A stretch of DNA of 64,000 bases from Cycas panzhihuaensis (lineage: Eukaryota; Cycadophyta): NCBI GenBank assembly GCA_023213395.1, contig CM041465.1, positions 222,215,741 to 222,279,740 of the forward strand. Direction: 5' to 3'. Under the pieces are notes generated by a model that worked only from the letters and a program-made list of their open reading frames with translations, made no database searches and was not told where the DNA came from. The position numbers and the translations under genes were made by a program. This document shows, one piece after another, positions 49,255 through 62,167 of this stretch (its first letter is position 1; each line of letters opens with the position of its first letter).

Positions 49255-50156
49255 TATGTGTGAGGCTAAAAATGGCTATTTAGAGGCTAGTAGGGAGTCT
49301 AAGGGTAATGCATATATATGCACAAGTCTAATGTACAACCCAAGATAACATGGATCTATGAGGAATAAACTAAAAAGTGCAATAAATCTTAATGCATTAC
49401 ATGTAATTTTTTATTAAGTACACCCAACAAACAGTCCTAATTAATACATGCAGTTAGTCTTATGAGTATGGGAACTAATAACTATGTGGTCCCTTCCTTC
49501 ACTTGGGCCTTCAAATAAAGTATGTAAAACCTATTGTAAAATATACTAGTACAATGCAATATGCATAAAAAAGAAATGAGGTTGCTTTATTTTTTAGGGG
49601 CTTTTAGATTTTTTTCATTTTTTTGTCTTTTTATACTTTAAGAAGAAAAATAGACAAGTCACCTGAGAAAGGAATTCTACTTTCCTTTTCTCTTTTTGTT
49701 TTGTTTTGGGGGAGAAGAGAGAGAAAACTAAATGAAAAGAAATCCTTTTCTCTTTTTCTTTCTTTTTACTTTTGCCTTTTTGAAGGTAAAAGGGGGAGTG
49801 AGATAAAGAGGGCCTAACCAAGTTCCTTTTAACTCCTCCTTCTCATTAGTTTAACTCTTCTTTTCTCTTGTTATTTAAAAAGAAATTAATTAAGTGGGGA
49901 AGGGAAGATACATACCTAGAATCAATGTGGTGTGCTCATTCGATGTTGCCCTCTTCTAGTGTATGAAAGGTAAACTTGAGATGTGGCTCAAGAAAGAGGG
50001 GATATTTACTAATATAAAAATTTTAAAGATAATTTGGTAGTATTTCTATTTTCCAAATGCACTTATGAAAAAAAAAAAAAGTTTGTATAAACAACTCGAA
50101 AACAAGTAAAAATGAACATAATCATGCCTATTCAAGAACATAAAATCATACAAAAA
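49255..50156 (-). repeat. Remainder of the LTR of element E
   Basis: Continues E-type LTR sequence after element D. The stretch AACTATGTGGTCCCTTCCTT near 49481 has a close match at 63755-63785 in the LTR of element F, and CATACCTAGAATCAATGTGG near 49911 resembles the LTR of B near 4603. It is cut by the end of copia G near 50156. Open frames at 49615-49821 on both strands are low-complexity A/T runs. Confidence 0.6.
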
Positions 50157-50589
50157 TGTTTCCATCTATAGAATCTTTAACCATACATAGTAAGCAAACA
50201 AATATACACATAGAAAATAGATGCACAATACACATGATTTATGTGGGAAAACCCTTTCTAGAAAATAACCCACCACAAAAGGATCCTTAATGGACCACTT
50301 GATTATTTTACAATGGCTTGATATATTGAATATACAAAGACTCAAGGATTATATATTCTTCCAAGAGGCGTCACCTAATTAGGGTTGTGACTCTCTAAAT
50401 AAGTCACACCTTTTGGCTTCACACCTTTTCGCTTAATTAAACCACTTTAACATTAACTAAGTGGCTTATTAATTAACTACCACATTAACATCCCCCTTTA
50501 ATATGAATTTAAAGAGTCTACCAACTATAATAGTTGTGTTATCATGAAGGCTGGGATTATCCTACAACTTCTTTATCCTTGTCAATACA
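50157..50589 (-). repeat. Putative 3' LTR of copia G
   Basis: On the minus strand the purine run AAGGGAGGA (50598-50590) is followed by TGTATTGACAAGG, a normal PPT/LTR junction; the other end reads GATGGAAACA. There is no second copy in the window, so the outer border is tentative. Confidence 0.5.
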
Positions 50590-50599
50590 TCCTCCCTTA

Positions 50600-51418
50600 A
50601 GGATAATAATGATGAGTCTAAGTATGGTATGCATCTTTATAAATTGATCTTTAGTGAGAGGTTTAGTGAACACATCTGCAAGCTAGAATTTACTTAGACA
50701 ATAGTCAACCTATAGCTTTCTTGATTTGATCTATTCATGAATATAATTGTGTTGAATCTTAATATGCTTTGTACATACATGAAACTCTGGATTCTTCAAT
50801 AGGTGAATGGTACTCTAATTATCAACAAAGATAACTGGGTATCCATTTAAAACTCTAAGAAACTCTAAGAGACCTTACAACCATATGACTTCCTTCGCAC
50901 CTACATTAAGTCCTTGATATTCTGCCTCTTTAGAAGAGAGTACTACTATCTACTACTTCTTCAACTTCCACAAAACATATCCATTGTCAACACTAAATAG
51001 GTATCTAGTAGTGGACTTTTGATCATCAGAATCTCCTCTCTAATCAACATCTGTGTAGCCATATAACCATATCTCTTTACCTCGATGGTATTTGAGACCA
51101 AGATTCATTGTCCCCTTTTAAATACTTTAGAATCTAATTTGTAGTAACTAAATGAGGTTCCTGAGGATTCTGCATATAGCAGGAAACCAACCCAATAGTG
51201 TATGCGATATTAGGCCTGGTATGAGTCAAATAGATCATACTTCCTACCAACTAGTAATACTTTGTACCATCTATAGAGGGCTTGGCCATATCCTTCTACA
51301 ACTTAGTGACTTTTACACATGGTATTACAATTGTTTTACAATTTTGTATTCAAAATTTCTCCAACAAGTTTTTCATATATTGCCACTATAACAACATGAT
51401 CCTATCATCCATCTACCT
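50600..51418 (-). pseudogene. RT end and RNase H of copia G
   Basis: Minus-strand RNase H with a YTDVD...DDQKSTTRYLFSV segment near 51050-50980, VVLSSKEAEYQGL near 50950-50910 and FTKPLTKDQF near 50680-50650, the usual copia 3' end. Several TAG/TAA stops. Positions 51079-51418 are duplicated at 56597-56936. Confidence 0.8.
51079..51418. repeat. 340-bp direct repeat, left copy (flank of H)
   Basis: Starts ACCTCGATGG and ends CATCTACCT directly at the LTR of H. The right copy, 56597-56936, has exactly the same length with about 15-18 substitutions and no indel. Confidence 0.93.
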
Positions 51419-51620
51419 TGTTGGATATAATGTTTTATCTAGAGACCCACTTTGTATGTAACTTAAGACACTCACCACTTGGACACGTGTTAGTTAGACA
51501 TGTAATGGTTATATTTAGCTCCAAAGGAGTTATAACTCCAACTTGTATAAATTTCCATTTAGTTGATCAATAAGCATTGAACCATTCAGTTCTATTCATT
51601 TGTGTCTTAGAATTCTATCA
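51419..51620 (+). repeat. 5' LTR of copia H
   Basis: 202 bp, TGTTGGATATAATG to TTCTATCA, with a TATA box at 51546-51551. Confidence 0.93.
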
Positions 51621-51632
51621 TGGTATCGGAGT
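51621..51632 (+). other. Primer binding site of copia H (tRNA-iMet type)
   Basis: TGGTATCGGAGT directly after the LTR; the copia standard is TGGTATCAGAGC. Confidence 0.88.
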
Positions 51633-52310
51633 AGGTCATCTTGTTTGATTGAGAGAGGGTTGTGCCAGTGATTCAAGTTATGTCCAAGCAAGATAGAGGT
51701 AGAATAACTATGTGAAAGACTGAAGAAGTTCAGAAGGTAAGAAGGAGATAGCTAAAAGCCCAGTCCAGAATCAAAACAAAGGAGAGAAGAATTTTGACTG
51801 TGTACGAACACAATACGGAACCGTACGAACAAAAAATTAAAGTGCTCATAATGAGTTGAAATTTGGCCAGAAGGTAGATCATACCATCCTCGTCATCTTT
51901 CTCTACTAGAACAAAGTCATCAGGAGCCATTTTGAAGGGGTTTTACCTAGTTTTCAGAAGGGCATGGGTCTTGAGACACAGGTACCCAAAATCCTCAGTT
52001 TTCTCTCGATTTTCTCTCTGAAAATATTCATAAACTCTCTGTATACTCTGTACACCCCCATTGTGACTTATTTTGACTAATTTAAATGAGTGATTTGATT
52101 GATATAAGTATTTTTCTAAAAAAAAACTAGCCGCCAAGATTGCTTTTCAGACTATTTTTCTCCCAAACTAGGGGCTGTCTTAGAAAAATAATTTCAGATT
52201 TAGAATCCTCTCATCACTAGCTTTCTTTTGAGGCATAGTTTGCCTTCATCTATACACCTTCTATACCGTACAAAAATCTGTACCGTTGTATGACCTAGGA
52301 TGTCTGCAAC
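51633..52310 (+). other. Leader of copia H
   Basis: About 680 bases between PBS and gag without a recognised gene. A minus-strand frame at 51730-51930 has no known motif. Confidence 0.5.
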
Positions 52311-55300
52311 TTGTTTTTTGTGTCCATAATATCTTCTTTTATCTTAGCTCTCTCTGATTCAGACAAGCTCACTGACAACAACAACTATATATGGAAAATC
52401 AAAATAGAAACCCTTCTAAGAGCCAAAAATGCTTGGCAAATAGCTCTTGAAAAGGAAGACAAGCCTAAAATAGCTAGGCCAGATCTAACAAGCTGGAAAG
52501 AATAGGATAATGCTGGAGTAATAGTGCTTAAGTTATCAATTTCTGACCCGCTACTTGTGTATGTGGAAAACTTAACCACTACTACTGAAATCTAGAAGTG
52601 CTTTGAGAAATTGTATGGTCAAAAGAATAAAGCTAGAATAGTGGCATTTAGGGAGGAATTATTAAAGATATACATGAAAGAAATTGAAACTGTGACTAAA
52701 TTCATGCACAAAGTCATATCCTTATAGAATGATCTACTTAGTGTAGGATCTATAATTTCTGATTCCGAACTGGTTGAAATGGTAGCCAGTAAATTACCTA
52801 AATCCTTCAATGTCACAATTAACACTATTACAAATAATGATCAGATAGCAACAATGACATTGGACACACTCACATGACTACTCCTAAGGCAGGAACAAAG
52901 AAATAGAAGTTATGAAGACCCTACAGAACTTGAAGATGCCTTTGTATCCAGACTAAATCTAGGAACCAGAGGAAGAAGCAGAGGATGAGGAAGGGCTCTA
53001 GAGTTTAGAGCCTATTCACGAGGAAGATGACAAGATTTGCGAGGAAGAGGATGCATCTAAGCACTAAGACTGTGCTACAATTGTGGTAAGACCAGTCATT
53101 TTGCAAGTTACTATAGAGCATTTGACCTATATTATCATTGTGGCCAAGCATGACACTTTTTATACCAATGCCCAACTAGGAGAGTTGACATTCAGAAAGG
53201 TAAAAGACCCATGGGCAATTACAACAATGAACAAAATGAAGAAGAAGAGGAGGAGACCACATTAATCATTGCTTTTACTGCATCTCTCCAAGATAAAGAC
53301 GAATGGTACATTGACTCAGGAGCATCGCGTCACATGACCAGCCAGGAGGAGTGGTTCGAAACCTTACAGCCTTATGCCTCAGATAAATCTGTTGAGCTAG
53401 GGGATAAATATCCCCTCAACATCAAGGGTGTAGGAACCATTACTGTAGAACTGCAAGGTAGCATCAAAAAAATTGGAAATGTGTTGTTAGTTCCTGACAT
53501 AAAGATGAATCTCCTATCTGTATCCCAACTTGGAAAAAAGGGTCTGAGAACTGTCTTTGATGAAAAAGGATATTGTTATATCCTTGACATAAAAAATAAT
53601 GGCCATGTAACTGCAAAGGGGATAGAAAGTAATGACCTATATAGGTTGCTTTCATATCTTGTCTTGCCTGTTGTAAAAGCATGCACTGCTGTAAATCATA
53701 ATGACAAAATGTGGCATTTCAAGTATGGACACCTTCTATTAGACAAATTAAAAAAATTGAAAAAGGAAGGTTTAATTGATGGACTCCCATCAATCACTTT
53801 AGATAATTTTGTATGTAAAAGTTGCCAATCAGGGAAGCAACAAAGATTGCCCTTCAAGGAAAGCAAATGGTGAGCCTAAAAGAAACTAGAACTCATTCAC
53901 ACTAATATATGTGGACCACTCATTTTGCACTCCATCAACGGATGCAGATACTTTCTCACCTTTATAGATGATATGACAAGGAAAATCTGGGTCTATTTTT
54001 TGCATAACAAGTCTGAAGTATATGCAACATTCAAAGAGTTCAAAGCAGAAGTTGAACTAGAGTCCGAAGAAAAAATCAAATGCATATGATCATATGGGGG
54101 AGGTCAATACATTTCAAAAGAATTCCTAGAATATTGCAAAATCAATGGAATTTGAAGACAGATCACCACTCCCTATACACCTCAATCTAATGGGGTGGTA
54201 GAAAGGAAGAACAGAGTAATCATAGAAATGACTCATAGTATGGTGCATGGGAAAGGAGTCCCAAAGAATTATTGGGCAGAGGCAGTAAACACTGCATGTT
54301 ACTTACTAAATAGGAGCCCAACCAAAGCAGTAGAACATCTTACACCTAAAGAAGCCTGGACAGGAAAAAAACCAGATGTTAGCCATCTAAAGGTATTTGG
54401 CAGTCAAGCCTTTGTACACATACCAGACAAAAGAAGAACCAAGCTGGACTCGAAAAGCATAGAATGTATCATGATTGGATACAGTAAGAACTCTAAAGCC
54501 TATAAGTGCATAGATCCCAAGACAAATAAGATCTATGCAAGCCATGATGTTGTGTTCAACAAAGATAGTGATGAAGAGCTTAGCAAGCAAATCCAAATAA
54601 TAGAGGGACATTCTTAGAACATTCTTCAAGAACCACCTAAATAAGAACCTAAAGAACAATCCAAAATTACCTTTGAAGATCTTCTAGAAGAAACTCAGGA
54701 AAGTCACCCTGCTTTGGAAGAGGAGGAAACATTTCCAGATGAACCTAAGGCAGTTGAAATAGAAAAAGAAAAAAGGCTTCCCAAATGGTATCTCAAAACC
54801 ATTGAGGAAAGAAAGGAAGACATCTTACCACACAGGACAAGAAGCCAAAAACCAAGGGCTCTGTACAGCCATCTGGAACCACAGTCATATACAGAAGCTA
54901 AAGAACACTTAGTTTGGAGAAATGCCATGAATTCTAAATTAGACTCTCTCATCAAGAATCAAACCTAGGATTTAGTAGAATTACCACCAAATAAATTAGT
55001 GGTAAATTGTAAATGGATCTACAAAATAAAGGAAGGAGTAAATGGGAAAGTAGAAAAATATAAGGCTAGGTTAGTTGCTAAGGGATACACTCAAACAACT
55101 AGGGTGGATTATGATGAAACCTTCTCACTAGTAGCGAAACTTAGCACTGTGAGAATAATAATTGCTCTAGCAGCTCAAAAAAATTAGAATGTGTATCAAT
55201 TAGATGTCAAAAGTGCATTTCTAAATGGAGAGATCAAGGAAGAAGTGTATATGGCCCAACTTGAAGGATACGCTAAGCAGGTTCAGGAACACTTGGTTTG

Positions 55301-56399
55301 CAAATTAAAGAAAGCCCTGTATGGTATGAAGTAAGCTCCTTGTACCTGGTATGCCAAACTTGATGAATACCTATGTGAAAATGGGTTCATCAGGTGCAGC
55401 TTAGATTTAAGCTTATATGTAAAAGGTACAAATGAAGTTGTCACAATTCTGGTTGTATATGTTAATAACATGATACTTACAGGTAATGATGTTGAATCTA
55501 TAAGTGACATAAAACATCAATTGGAGAGGAAGTTTGAAATGACTAACCTAGGTCTTCTCAACTATTACTTAGGGATCCAAGTAGAACAACATGACACTGC
55601 ATTCACCTTATGTCAGACCAAATACATCAAAGATTTGTTAGCAAAGTTCAGAATAGAAGAGTGCAATCCATGTTGTACACCCATGGAAGTCAATTGCAAC
55701 ATGATACCAGACGAAGAAGAACCTCACATCAATGTCACATTGTACAGGCAACTTGTTGGGAGTCTCATCTCTCTGATAGCAACCATACCAAACATTGCTT
55801 ATTTTGTGGGATTAATATCTAGATACATGCATAAGCTAAGACAAAGACATTGGCAACCAGTAAAGAAGATACTAAGGTATCTGAAGGGAACAATAGAACT
55901 AAAGTTAACATATCTAAAGGAGAATACAACTCAGTTAATCGAATACTGTGACTCAGATTGGGCAGGTGATAAGGAACAAAGGAAATCCACCAGTGGACAT
56001 TGCTTCTTCCTTGGATCAGCTCCTATCTCCTGGAGTAGTAAGAAACAAGCCATTGTGGCCCTATCATCCATAGAAGTAGAGTACAAGTCAGCTGTCAGTG
56101 CCACCACAGAAGTAGTTTAGTTAAGGCAACTTCTTCAGGATCTAAATCTATCTCAACAAGAAGCCACTATACTCCATTGCGATAATCAGAGTGCAATCAA
56201 GATTGCAAAGAACCCAGTACTACATGCCAGAATAAAACACATTAAGGTGCATCAACACTTCATCTGAGAAAAGATTCAAAGTAAGGAAATCAATCTTGTG
56301 TACTGCCCAACTTTAGATCAAGTAGCTGACATTTTGACCAAGCCTCTGGGCAAAGATAAATTTAAAATTCTTAGAGACAAAATAGGATTAACTGGATAA
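52311..56399 (+). pseudogene. Gag-pol polyprotein of copia H
   Basis: One frame from gag to TAA 56397-56399, with point stops and no net frameshift; the start ATG is not clear. Gag opens near 52353 (SDKLTDNNNYIWKIKIETLL). Two zinc knuckles lie near 53073-53190 (CYNCGKTSHFASYY, with the last Cys changed, and YHCGQA...FLYQC). Protease WYIDSGASRHM near 53307. Pre-integrase WHFKYGH near 53712. Integrase has HTNICGPL near 53898 (catalytic Asp now Asn), SYGGGQY near 54090 (second Asp now Tyr) and NGVVERKNR near 54192 (Glu kept). RT has QLDVKSAFLNGEIKEEVYMA near 55200 and YVNNM near 55460, where both catalytic Asp are Asn. RNase H keeps CDSDWAGD, CDNQSAIKIAKNP and DILTKPLGKDKF. Confidence 0.93.
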
Positions 56400-56414
56400 A
56401 ACATTAAGAGAGGG

Positions 56415-56596
56415 TGTTGGATATAATGTTTTATCTAGAGACCCACTTTGTATGTAACTTAAGATACTCACCACTTGGATACGTGTCAGTTAGACATGTA
56501 GTGGTTACATTTAGATCCAAAGGAGTTACAACTCTAACTTATATAAATTTCCATTCAGTTGATCAATAAGCATTGAACCATTCAGTTCTATTTATT
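56415..56596 (+). repeat. 3' LTR of copia H, truncated
   Basis: Matches the 5' LTR for its first 182 bp, then jumps at TCTATTTATT into the duplicated flank ACCTCGATGG. The final 20 bp of the LTR are absent. Confidence 0.93.
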
Positions 56597-56936
56597 ACCT
56601 CGATGGTATTTGAGACCAAGATTCATTGTCCCCTTTTAAATACTTTAGAATCTACTTTGTAGTAACTAAATGAGGTTCTTGAGGATTCTGCATATAGTAG
56701 GAAACCAACCCAATAGCGTATGCAATATCAAGCTTGGTATGAGTCAAATAGATCATACTTCCTACCAACTAGTAATACTTTGTACCATCTATAGAGGGCT
56801 TGGCCATATCCTTCTACAGCTTAGTGACTTTTACACATGATATTATAATTGCTTTACAATTTTGTATTCCAAATTTCTCCAACAAGTTTTTCATATATTT
56901 CCACTATAACAACATAATCCTATCATCCATCTGCCT
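56597..56936. repeat. 340-bp direct repeat, right copy (flank of H)
   Basis: Second copy of 51079-51418; after it the uninterrupted sequence of element G continues (AACCTAAATGCC). Confidence 0.93.
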
Positions 56937-57960
56937 AACCTAAATGCCTAAGAAGTAGTGAAGTCTCCCAAAGTTTATCATGTCAAATGAAGCTCCTAGA
57001 TTAGATTTGACTTTAGCAATAGCCTTGCTATAGTTACCACCGATGACCAAATCATCCACATACACCACACAAGCAACTATTGAAGTCCCTCTTATCTTCA
57101 CATATAGATTCAGGTCAAGTTCTAAAATCTTGAAACCTTTAGCTTTCAACTTCACATCCCTCTTTTCATACCAAGCATGAGGTGCTTGTTTTAGGCCATA
57201 GATTGACTTCTTCAGATGGTAGATAAGGTGCTTCTAGCCATCCTTAATGAATTCTAGAGGCTACGATATATATATATCTCCTCCTTTAGATCTCCAATAA
57301 GGAATGCAGACTTTATGTCCATTTGGTATAACTCCTAATTATAAGCAACTACTAAGGAAATAAGCAATCAAACCATTACCTTTCTGGAGATAGGTGCAAT
57401 AAGTTTGGCCTTATACTTGTCCACCTCTCCATTAGAGCAAAACTTCATCTTGTAGACCCACTTGCATCTTACAAGGTTCTTTATCGGAGATAGTGGAACC
57501 AAGTCCCACATGTCATTTTTCAATAGAGAACTATACTCCTCCTCCATCGTGGATCTCTTTTCACTTCATTAAATGAATTATGATCACTGGAGTTATTAGT
57601 GTCCACCAGTAAAGTTTGAATGGTATGCTGACTTCATGTTCTTTGATTATCAGTTAAGGTATGCATCGCCACACTAGAATCTTCTAGAGTCTTCCTTGCC
57701 CATAAAGGTATTGAAGGACTTATTGTTAGAGATACTTCATCTCAAGGTAGCTCCTCATTGTTACTCATCCTACTTGATCTTTCTTCCTCAAGTGTTCCAA
57801 CGAATGGCTCATCATCCTCTTCAATTGATGAATCTAGGAATAGGAGAAGGAGGGGATAAAAATGCTCCTTTGATGATCTGTTAGTATGATATGTCAATGT
57901 CTCATCAAATTTGACATCCCGACTAACTATAATCTTCTCTCCCTATGGATCCCATAGACT
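56937..57960 (-). pseudogene. Reverse transcriptase of copia G
   Basis: Minus strand. YVDDLVIGGN near 57075-57045 is an intact active site, followed by FGRLHYFLGI ending at 56940. Upstream are the conserved copia RT parts (LVWAYEK-like region near 57180, thumb and fingers to about 57560) and a Ser/Glu-rich IN-RT linker (57600-57900). Many stops. Confidence 0.82.
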
Positions 57961-58900
57961 GTAGGCTTTGTTCTCAATGTAATACCCCATGAATATGCAC
58001 TTTAGACTTTTATGATCTAACTTCTTACTGGTATCATCTAGGATATAGGCATATGTAATACACCTAAATATTCTTAAATGGCTAATGACGGGCTTACAGT
58101 CAGTCCATTTTTCTTTGAGGGTCATGCTGTGAATTACTTAAGTGGGTACCTAGTTCAAAATATTAATAGCAGTCACCATAGCTTCTACCCAAAACTTTGG
58201 TAGTAGGTTTTTAGCATGAACCACACACCTCGCCATCTCTATCATGGTATGGTTTTTTCTTTTAGCAACTTTGTTCTATTGTGAGGTATATGAGATTGTA
58301 AATTCTTACTTTATACTATGATTACAGTAGAACTAATTAAACGCATGGTTGTTCTATTCCTTGCCATTATCACTTCTTAATATTTTTATCTTTTAATCAC
58401 TTTCATTTTCAACCATCACTTTCTAGTCACAAAAGAAATCAAACATATCTAACTTGTTCTTGAGAAAGTAAACCTAGGCCTTCCTAGTATAGTCATCTAT
58501 AAATACAAGGGTATAATAAGCTCTTAATATAGAAGAGTTAGGGAGAGGTCCCATGATATCTGAGTATATAAGCTCTAGCTTCTCCTTGGCTCTCCCAACA
58601 TTGTCTTGAGTAAAAGGTAGCGATACTGCTTGCTATACATACACCCTTCATAAACACCATCTGAGCAAGAAACATACATCAACCATTCCACCATCTTCAA
58701 CCTCTTTAGTAGTGTAATGCTCCTATAATTAAGGTGTCCTAGGTGATTGTGCACTAGTTTATCGATGTCATCTACATTGGCAACAAAGGCATATAACTTC
58801 TTCTAAGATTGAAAAATTTCAAACACCCAGAAGTTGTCCATGGCTTTGCCAATAGAAATGATAACGAAGTTCTATATTGGATCTTTAATCGAGAATTTAT
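57943..58900 (-). pseudogene. Integrase of copia G
   Basis: The C-terminal part is open at 58125-57943: VISHLRIFRCITYAYILDDT, then KLDHKSLKCIFMGYYIENKA, a standard copia integrase end. The core, with pre-integrase HNHLGHLNYRS near 58755, is interrupted by stops and frameshifts. Confidence 0.8.
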
Positions 58901-59991
58901 CATCATAGAACTCTATTTTCAAGCCTTGTTTGTAGATTTCCTAAGCTAAAAGAAGGTTCAACTACATCCTGGGTATATAGTATATCCCAGTAAACTTACC
59001 TCTTATAATAGATACTTTGTTGATATCTTCCATTAGCAAAACATAAGCATCTATAAGGATAATTTCAGCACCACTCTAATTTTCAATTATTGTATCAAAG
59101 TTCTACCTTTGGTAAGAGATATGCTTCTATTCTTTAGAGTCAAGGACCCAATAATCTCTCTGATCTGACTCATTTAATAAGGTTTGTGCTCCTATACAAT
59201 GAGCAACAATGTTCTTCCCTTTATCATCCTAGTTAACTTTGTACTTGTCATGATGCTTAAACCAACAGTTCTTCTCGTGATGACCACCCTTCTTGTAGTA
59301 ATTATATTTTTTGTTAAACTTCTTCTTGTCTTGTGAACTTTCTCTTAACCTCTATATGATTTTCTCCTCCTTACCGGCCTCCTTCCTCTAAGTTTTCATG
59401 GCTAGGGCTTGACTTAAATTAAAACCTCCATGCATTCCATGATGCTTAAGTTTGGCATTCTCCTCTAGAAGTATGTTTTTAAGCCCCTTAAACATTTCTG
59501 CTTCCATCACTTTATCTCTACCATAAATGGTCTAGAAAGTGGTGAATACAACTAGTAACTTCGACATGATAAGTATGAATAACAACTAGTAACTTCGACT
59601 TGTTCTTTAAGTATGTTATTTTATTAAGGTAGGAGTTGATGTTATTCTCATCCTCTACACATAAATTGAGCAACTCCAACATTAGTGTAAGATGCCTATT
59701 TGTCTGCTTTTTTTCAAATGTATCATATAATTTTGTTTATATCTCATCTAGTTCATCTAGATTATGAACCTACACTCTCTGGTCTAGTGGTAATGACAGT
59801 TTCAACAATACCATGGCCATAAATTTCTTCTCTTTGAGATGAATTTAGTCCTTATGGTCTAATGGAATTGCATCCACTTTCACTTTGGTGATACCCTAGA
59901 GTTGATTCACCATCAAAATAAGCTCCATATTGGCCTTCCACTCATTGAAATTATTACCATTGAAGATAACTTTGGGCATAATGCACTCCAT
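58900..59991 (-). pseudogene. Gag and protease of copia G
   Basis: Starts with MECIMPKVIFNGNNFNEWK at an ATG at 59991-59989. Gag has KKFMAMVLLKLSLPLDQRV near 59830 and a zinc-knuckle remnant YYKKGGHHEKNC near 59310-59270 (first Cys pair lost). The protease region follows to about 58900. A short tandem duplication (AACAACTAGTAACTTCGAC twice) lies at 59547-59600. Confidence 0.72.
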
Positions 59992-62071
59992 CTTGATAAA
60001 TGAGCTTCAATATAATTCAAACGACACCAAAGATGATCATCTATAGGATAAAATACACCCCTTTGTCTTCCTTTGGGTCATAAGCACACTTCTAAGGGCA
60101 CCCAACATCGAGTATACCCACATTAAATGAGCCACTGACTCTTTATCCCTTATCAAACATCAATAAAAGGCCATAAATAGCCATGTAAATGTCACAATCG
60201 ACATAAATAAAGTCTTAAAAAATGTGTTTGAAATTAAAGAATAGCTCCACAAGGTAGGAATGCATGGTCTCCAAGTCTAAAACCACAAAATATCTCCTCG
60301 ATCTATGCTTAAAATGACTCAAGGATTCTCTAAATAACCTCACAATATGAAAAAATCATACGTATCAAAGGTCCAAGGGTCTCTTTTTATAAAGTTCAAT
60401 TAATAGGAATATACCAAAAGTTATATTCCCTAAGGTGCAACTTTTCACACAACGCATGACTTATATCACTTAACGCACATGCTTAAATTAAATTAATCAT
60501 ATGTATAAACCTTTAGACTAAGGTTCCAAAGATAAGAAATATCAATTTATGCATCTTTTTATATCTCACGACTTCTTGAAGTTAAAGAATAATAAAAGTC
60601 AACTGCGTGATGATGAATGATAACCACACTCTATGTGTAGGTTTGTAGCCTTTCTCCCATCCTTTTGGCTAGTAAGAATCTTCCAAACACAATCCAACTA
60701 CATAGTAACTACCCCAGACATAAACAAAAAAAACCCTACCACTCAGGAATGTGCCTAGTCAACACAACAAGTACCCAACCACCATAAAAGAGCACTTAGC
60801 TAGCCCTTACAAGCTTAAAAAAAGTCACACAAGCAGTATAACTAGTATTTAGAGAGGCCAAAAATGCTTGAGTATAGTAGGTAAATAGTCCCAAATCCAC
60901 CAACAACCTCCTAATCATGCCCAGTCAACACACCACACACATATATGGCTATATATAATGGTCCACCACATGGATAACAGCCATAAAAATAAAAAAAAAA
61001 CCACAGATATCCTAGATGCGAGCTTATACAGGTAGTAAACGAGGTTCTAACTCATGCAAAGATCGAATTGCTCAATGAACAATGGTTGTTGTTGCTATGT
61101 ACTCAGGCCAGCACTTAGAAAAGGACATACCATCTCAGAGATTTTTTATTGGTTAATTTCATTGATAATTAAAGTAATACTCATTCGTTAAAGAATCCAG
61201 AGTTTCATGCATGCATGAAACACATTGAAATCCAACACTATTTAGCTCACGAGTTGATCAAGATAGGGAAACTATAAGTGGAATTTTATTCTAGTTTTGG
61301 TCAACTAGTAAATATGTTCATAAAAACACTTTCTGAGGACTAATTTAACAAGATTTTTGTTAGATTAAAATTGAGCAAAATTATCTTAGGTGGAAAATAT
61401 ATCAACAAGGACAATTCTTGCCTTTATCTATGACAATAAACCAATTAGAATCCATGACCCTATATTCACACTAAGGATGGATGTTAATATAATTACTATT
61501 AACTAAGTCCTATTAAGTGTAATGATTTATTCAAGTATGAATGGACATGACTTATGAAGAGTCATAAGATATGATGAAGGGTTACAACCATTGGCTTGAC
61601 ATATTAGTTGAGAAATTATAAATATAGATCCCTATCATCCTGAAATATCATCAAATATTAAACATTGTATTATCTCAAAGTTAAAGGATCTTAATAGGTG
61701 ACAAGACTATTTTATATTACAATGTAATTGATAAGAGTGTTGATGGTTTTTTACCCTTGGGGATTTTTCATAATAATACTCATGTAATATGTTCTCTACT
61801 TGCTATGTATAATCAATTTCCTAACTACTTATTAGTGTTTTCTTTACATGATATTTAATATTATTTATATCAATATTTTATTATTTATTATGAATGGTTC
61901 TATTACTACCATATTTAGATATTTCATAGACTTGAAGATAATTTCAACAAAATTGTAAATTTTATATAGTAAAACCCTTCTAAATTTATTAGGAATGGTT
62001 AGAGCAAGATTTGGAGAAACTTTTATTTAGACTAAGAACTTTTATCATGAAGGTTATACATTAACAATAAA

Positions 62072-62076
<5 letters not shown>

Positions 62077-62165
<89 letters not shown>
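62077..62165. repeat. (TA)n microsatellite, 89 bp
   Basis: The longest dinucleotide tract of the window, uninterrupted, about 44 units. Confidence 0.96.

Positions 62166-62167
<2 letters not shown>

Larger units (their letters stand above)
51419..56596 (+). mobile_element. Copia retrotransposon H inserted in copia G
   Basis: 5178 bp with short LTRs (202 bp left, 182 bp right), tRNA-iMet-type PBS, one gag-pol frame and a purine tract at 56405-56414. The LTRs differ at about 12 of 180 positions. In place of a 5-bp target duplication, both sides carry the same 340 bp of element G, and the 3' LTR lacks its last 20 bp. Confidence 0.92.
50157..60000 (-). mobile_element. Copia retrotransposon G, minus strand, split by element H
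   Basis: In element order: gag from an ATG at 59991, zinc knuckle near 59310, protease and pre-integrase remnants, integrase, RT (57500-56937), then after element H the RNase H end (51078-50600), polypurine tract and 3' LTR (50589-50157). No 5' LTR matching 50157-50589 was found to the right of 60000, so the 5' end may be deleted or strongly diverged. Confidence 0.75.

Noticed and set aside
49615-49821. Overlapping 64-68-codon frames on both strands
   Set aside because: Composed of A/T-rich low-complexity runs in LTR sequence.
60000-61000. 5' LTR and PBS of copia G
   Set aside because: No match to the 3' LTR at 50157-50589 and no initiator tRNA-Met type PBS could be found by eye.
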